7,776 nt of DNA, taken from the NCBI GenBank assembly GCA_036491235.1, contig DASXCK010000473.1, forward strand, positions 1 through 7,776. The letters run 5' to 3'. The stretch comes from JAVDCA01 sp036491235. Its GTDB lineage: Bacteria; Pseudomonadota; Alphaproteobacteria; Rhizobiales; Xanthobacteraceae. The stretch's first letter is position 1; every line of letters begins with the position of its first letter. This document shows positions 6,503 through 7,776 of this stretch, one piece after another. Below the pieces are notes generated by a model that was given only the letters and a program-made list of their open reading frames with translations, had not been told where the DNA came from and did not search any database. The position numbers and the translations under genes were made by a program.

Positions 6503-6521
6503 AATTCATCTAATAAGAATT
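6503..6521. promoter_or_regulatory. 19-bp dyad, possible regulator site
   Basis: AATTC (6503-6507), nine bases, GAATT (6517-6521), in the most AT-rich part of the divergent region. The size would suit a dimeric repressor such as a Fur-superfamily protein, but it does not clearly match a consensus I know. Short AT-rich dyads also arise by chance. Confidence 0.25.
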
Positions 6522-6615
6522 AAAAAGCTAATCACGTAAGCGGCCGGATATCATTCGCGTGATGAAAGTCTGCAGGCAATTCAAGTGATGTCGATTTTCG
6601 ACGACGCCCCTTCGG

Positions 6616-6663
6616 AGTGGCGGCTCATACCGCGACGAGTTGAGAGAACTCGTTTCTGCCACT
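6616..6663. other. Nested stem-loop in the divergent region
   Basis: Inner perfect stem ACGAGTT (6635-6641), loop GAGAG, AACTCGT (6647-6653). Outer stem AGTGGC (6616-6621) pairs with GCCACT (6658-6663), leaving a 13-base internal loop on the 5' side and 4 bases on the 3' side. It could be part of the exbB leader, a small RNA, or chance. No T-run follows on either strand. Confidence 0.35.
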
Positions 6664-6889
6664 TCGAGTGCGCGGCATCGTGCCAGATGAGAGTCATTCA
6701 AAAATACGCAGGCTGAAGTGATTCCAGACTATGAGTCTTTCATCGCGACGCAGCCATCTATAAAACAAAGCGAATGGTGATCGCCGCCGGCAGCGCGATC
6801 AATGGGGGGCGCACGCGCTTTTCCAATCCGCGCGTTACGTCTCCGACATCGCTGATGCCGGTTGTTTCCACCGTTACCGGAATTCGAGC

Positions 6890-7776
6890 ATGCAGGCGCC
6901 GCGTTCAACGGTTAAGTCTCGGATGGTCGCGGCGCTGGCGGTCCTCGGGCTATGCGTTGCGGCGCTCGTCGCGACTCCATCGCACGCCCAGGATCAGCCT
7001 GGCACGCCGCCGATTGCAGCGGCGGTGCCGCCGGCGCCGGACCGTCAGCCTGCGGTAGCGCCGATCGAGCGCGCGCGGGCGGTGGAGGCGACGCCATCGC
7101 CGCACGACCTTTCGCCGTGGTCGATGTTCTTGCACGCCGATATCTTCGTCAAAGGCGTCATGATCGGCCTGATGTTCGCCTCGCTGGCGACGTGGACGAT
7201 CTTCATCGGCAAGCTGATCGAACTATTGGTGGCGCGCCGCCGGCTGGTCGCGGCGCTCGGCCGCATCGCGCAATCGCGCTCGCTGACGCAAGCGCGGTCC
7301 GATCTGGGGCGCTCGCGCAGCGTCCTTGCAGCCTTCGTGGCCGCCGCGCTCGGCGAGCTGCGGCTCTCCGAGGACACGTTCATCGAAAGCAGCATCAAGG
7401 AACGCGTGGCGTCGAGCTTTTCGGAGATCATCAAAAGCGAGTCGCGCGATGTGCGACGCGGCATGAGCGTGCTCGCGACGATCGGATCGACCGCCCCGTT
7501 CGTCGGTCTGTTCGGCACCGTGTGGGGCATCATGAACAGCTTCATCGGCATCTCGAAATCGCAGACCACCAACCTGGCCGTGGTGGCGCCGGGCATCGCC
7601 GAGGCGCTGCTCGCGACCGGCATCGGTCTCGCGGCGGCGATTCCGGCGGTCATCATCTACAATCACTTCAACCGCAAGACGCGCCGTCACCTCGATCTCG
7701 TCGGCCGCGCGGCCGGCACCATCGGCCGCCTGTTGTCGCGCGATCTCGATCGCATCCGCCTCGGCGGCGTGCGGGC
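6890..7776 (+). CDS. exbB: ExbB, TonB-system energizer (3' end outside window)
   Basis: 295 codons without a stop, running off the right edge; the family with this architecture is about 300-340 residues, so little is missing. ExbB forms the inner-membrane proton channel that with ExbD powers TonB. A signal peptide (basic start, hydrophobic 13-29, cleavage near SHA-Q at 33/34) is followed by an Ala/Pro-rich periplasmic stretch (35-75), the long ExbB form found in many alphaproteobacteria and pseudomonads. Membrane helices are about 85-107, 193-218 and 229-256. The core GMSVLATIGSTAPFVGLFGT at 191-210 and APGIAEALLATGIGLAAAIP at 233-252 are diagnostic. Glu238, Thr243 and Thr210 match the spacing of E. 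coli Glu176, Thr181 and Thr148 in the proton path. Start ATG 6890 is the only upstream in-frame ATG; ATG 6923 would shorten the signal peptide. Ribosome sites are weak for both. exbD and tonB probably follow. Confidence 0.95.
   Translation, partial: MQAPRSTVKSRMVAALAVLGLCVAALVATPSHAQDQPGTPPIAAAVPPAPDRQPAVAPIERARAVEATPSPHDLSPWSMFLHADIFVKGVMIGLMFASLATWTIFIGKLIELLVARRRLVAALGRIAQSRSLTQARSDLGRSRSVLAAFVAAALGELRLSEDTFIESSIKERVASSFSEIIKSESRDVRRGMSVLATIGSTAPFVGLFGTVWGIMNSFIGISKSQTTNLAVVAPGIAEALLATGIGLAAAIPAVIIYNHFNRKTRRHLDLVGRAAGTIGRLLSRDLDRIRLGGVR

Larger units (their letters stand above)
6338..6889. other. 552-bp divergent intergenic region between receptor and exbB
   Basis: The promoters of both the receptor (leftward) and exbB (rightward) should lie here. 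The middle, about 6400-6780, is visibly more AT-rich than the flanking genes. It holds a hairpin in the receptor leader (6360-6381), an AATTC-N9-GAATT dyad (6503-6521), a small hairpin GTCGA-TTT-TCGAC (6590-6602), a nested stem (6616-6663), and related motifs ATGAGAGTCATTCA (6687-6700) and ATGAGTCTTTCA (6731-6742). A possible exbB promoter is CTTTCA (6737-6742), 16 bases, TATAAA (6759-6764), a weak match at -35. I found no clear Fur, RirA or Irr box. Apart from a doubtful 42-codon ORF at 6588-6716, nothing coding stands out. Confidence 0.6.

Noticed and set aside
6774..7058. 94-codon plus-strand ORF overlapping the exbB start
   Set aside because: Out of frame with exbB, very Arg/Ser-rich, and ends inside the exbB signal-peptide and linker region.
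7045..7656. 203-codon minus-strand ORF across exbB, with a second at 7223-7690
   Set aside because: Both are antisense to the diagnostic ExbB membrane core and have no independent support.

Overview
The window looks like chromosomal DNA of a high-GC alphaproteobacterium, most likely of the Bradyrhizobium/Rhodopseudomonas/Afipia neighbourhood (Hyphomicrobiales). The basis is strong GC bias at third codon positions, a Bug-type (TctC family) solute-binding protein, a long signal-peptide-bearing ExbB, and intergenic palindromes built on GTCATGCCCGG...GGGCATCCACG and GTAGGATGG...CCCATCC, which I remember as common between genes in that group. No tRNA, rRNA, CRISPR array or transposase was seen.

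Layout, left to right. (1) Positions 4-594, minus: a TMEM175/DUF1211-type six-helix membrane protein, a putative K+ channel family member. (2) 777-1384, minus: a compact VapBC type II toxin-antitoxin operon. The two genes overlap by 4 nt, and a 32-bp dyad covering the antitoxin ribosome-binding site is the likely autoregulatory operator. (3) 1530-3879, plus: a Gfo/Idh/MocA-type NAD(P)-dependent oxidoreductase followed by a Tat-exported Bug/TctC periplasmic binding protein, separated by a 229-nt gap full of palindromic repeat sequence. (4) 3950-6337, minus: a complete TonB-dependent siderophore receptor of the Fiu/PiuA-like type, convergent with the Bug gene across a 70-nt gap that contains another palindrome. 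(5) 6338-6889: a 552-bp divergent intergenic region, clearly more AT-rich in its middle, with several dyads. (6) 6890 to the right edge, plus: exbB, open at the edge after 295 codons. It has no stop codon inside the window, so a search for complete ORFs would miss it.

How the genes work together: the receptor and ExbB form one functional unit. The receptor imports a ferric siderophore across the outer membrane. ExbB, presumably with exbD and tonB just beyond the window, supplies proton-motive energy. The shared 552-bp region is the natural place for iron-responsive control. The oxidoreductase and Bug protein may handle uptake and oxidation of a sugar-like or carboxylate compound, but their substrate cannot be read from the sequence. 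VapBC is self-contained.

I did not find a clearly new biological system. The most interesting unexplained signals are a terminator-like hairpin in the leader of the receptor mRNA, a nested hairpin overlapping a 42-codon ORF in the divergent region, and a tyrosine where the oxidoreductase family usually has its catalytic histidine.
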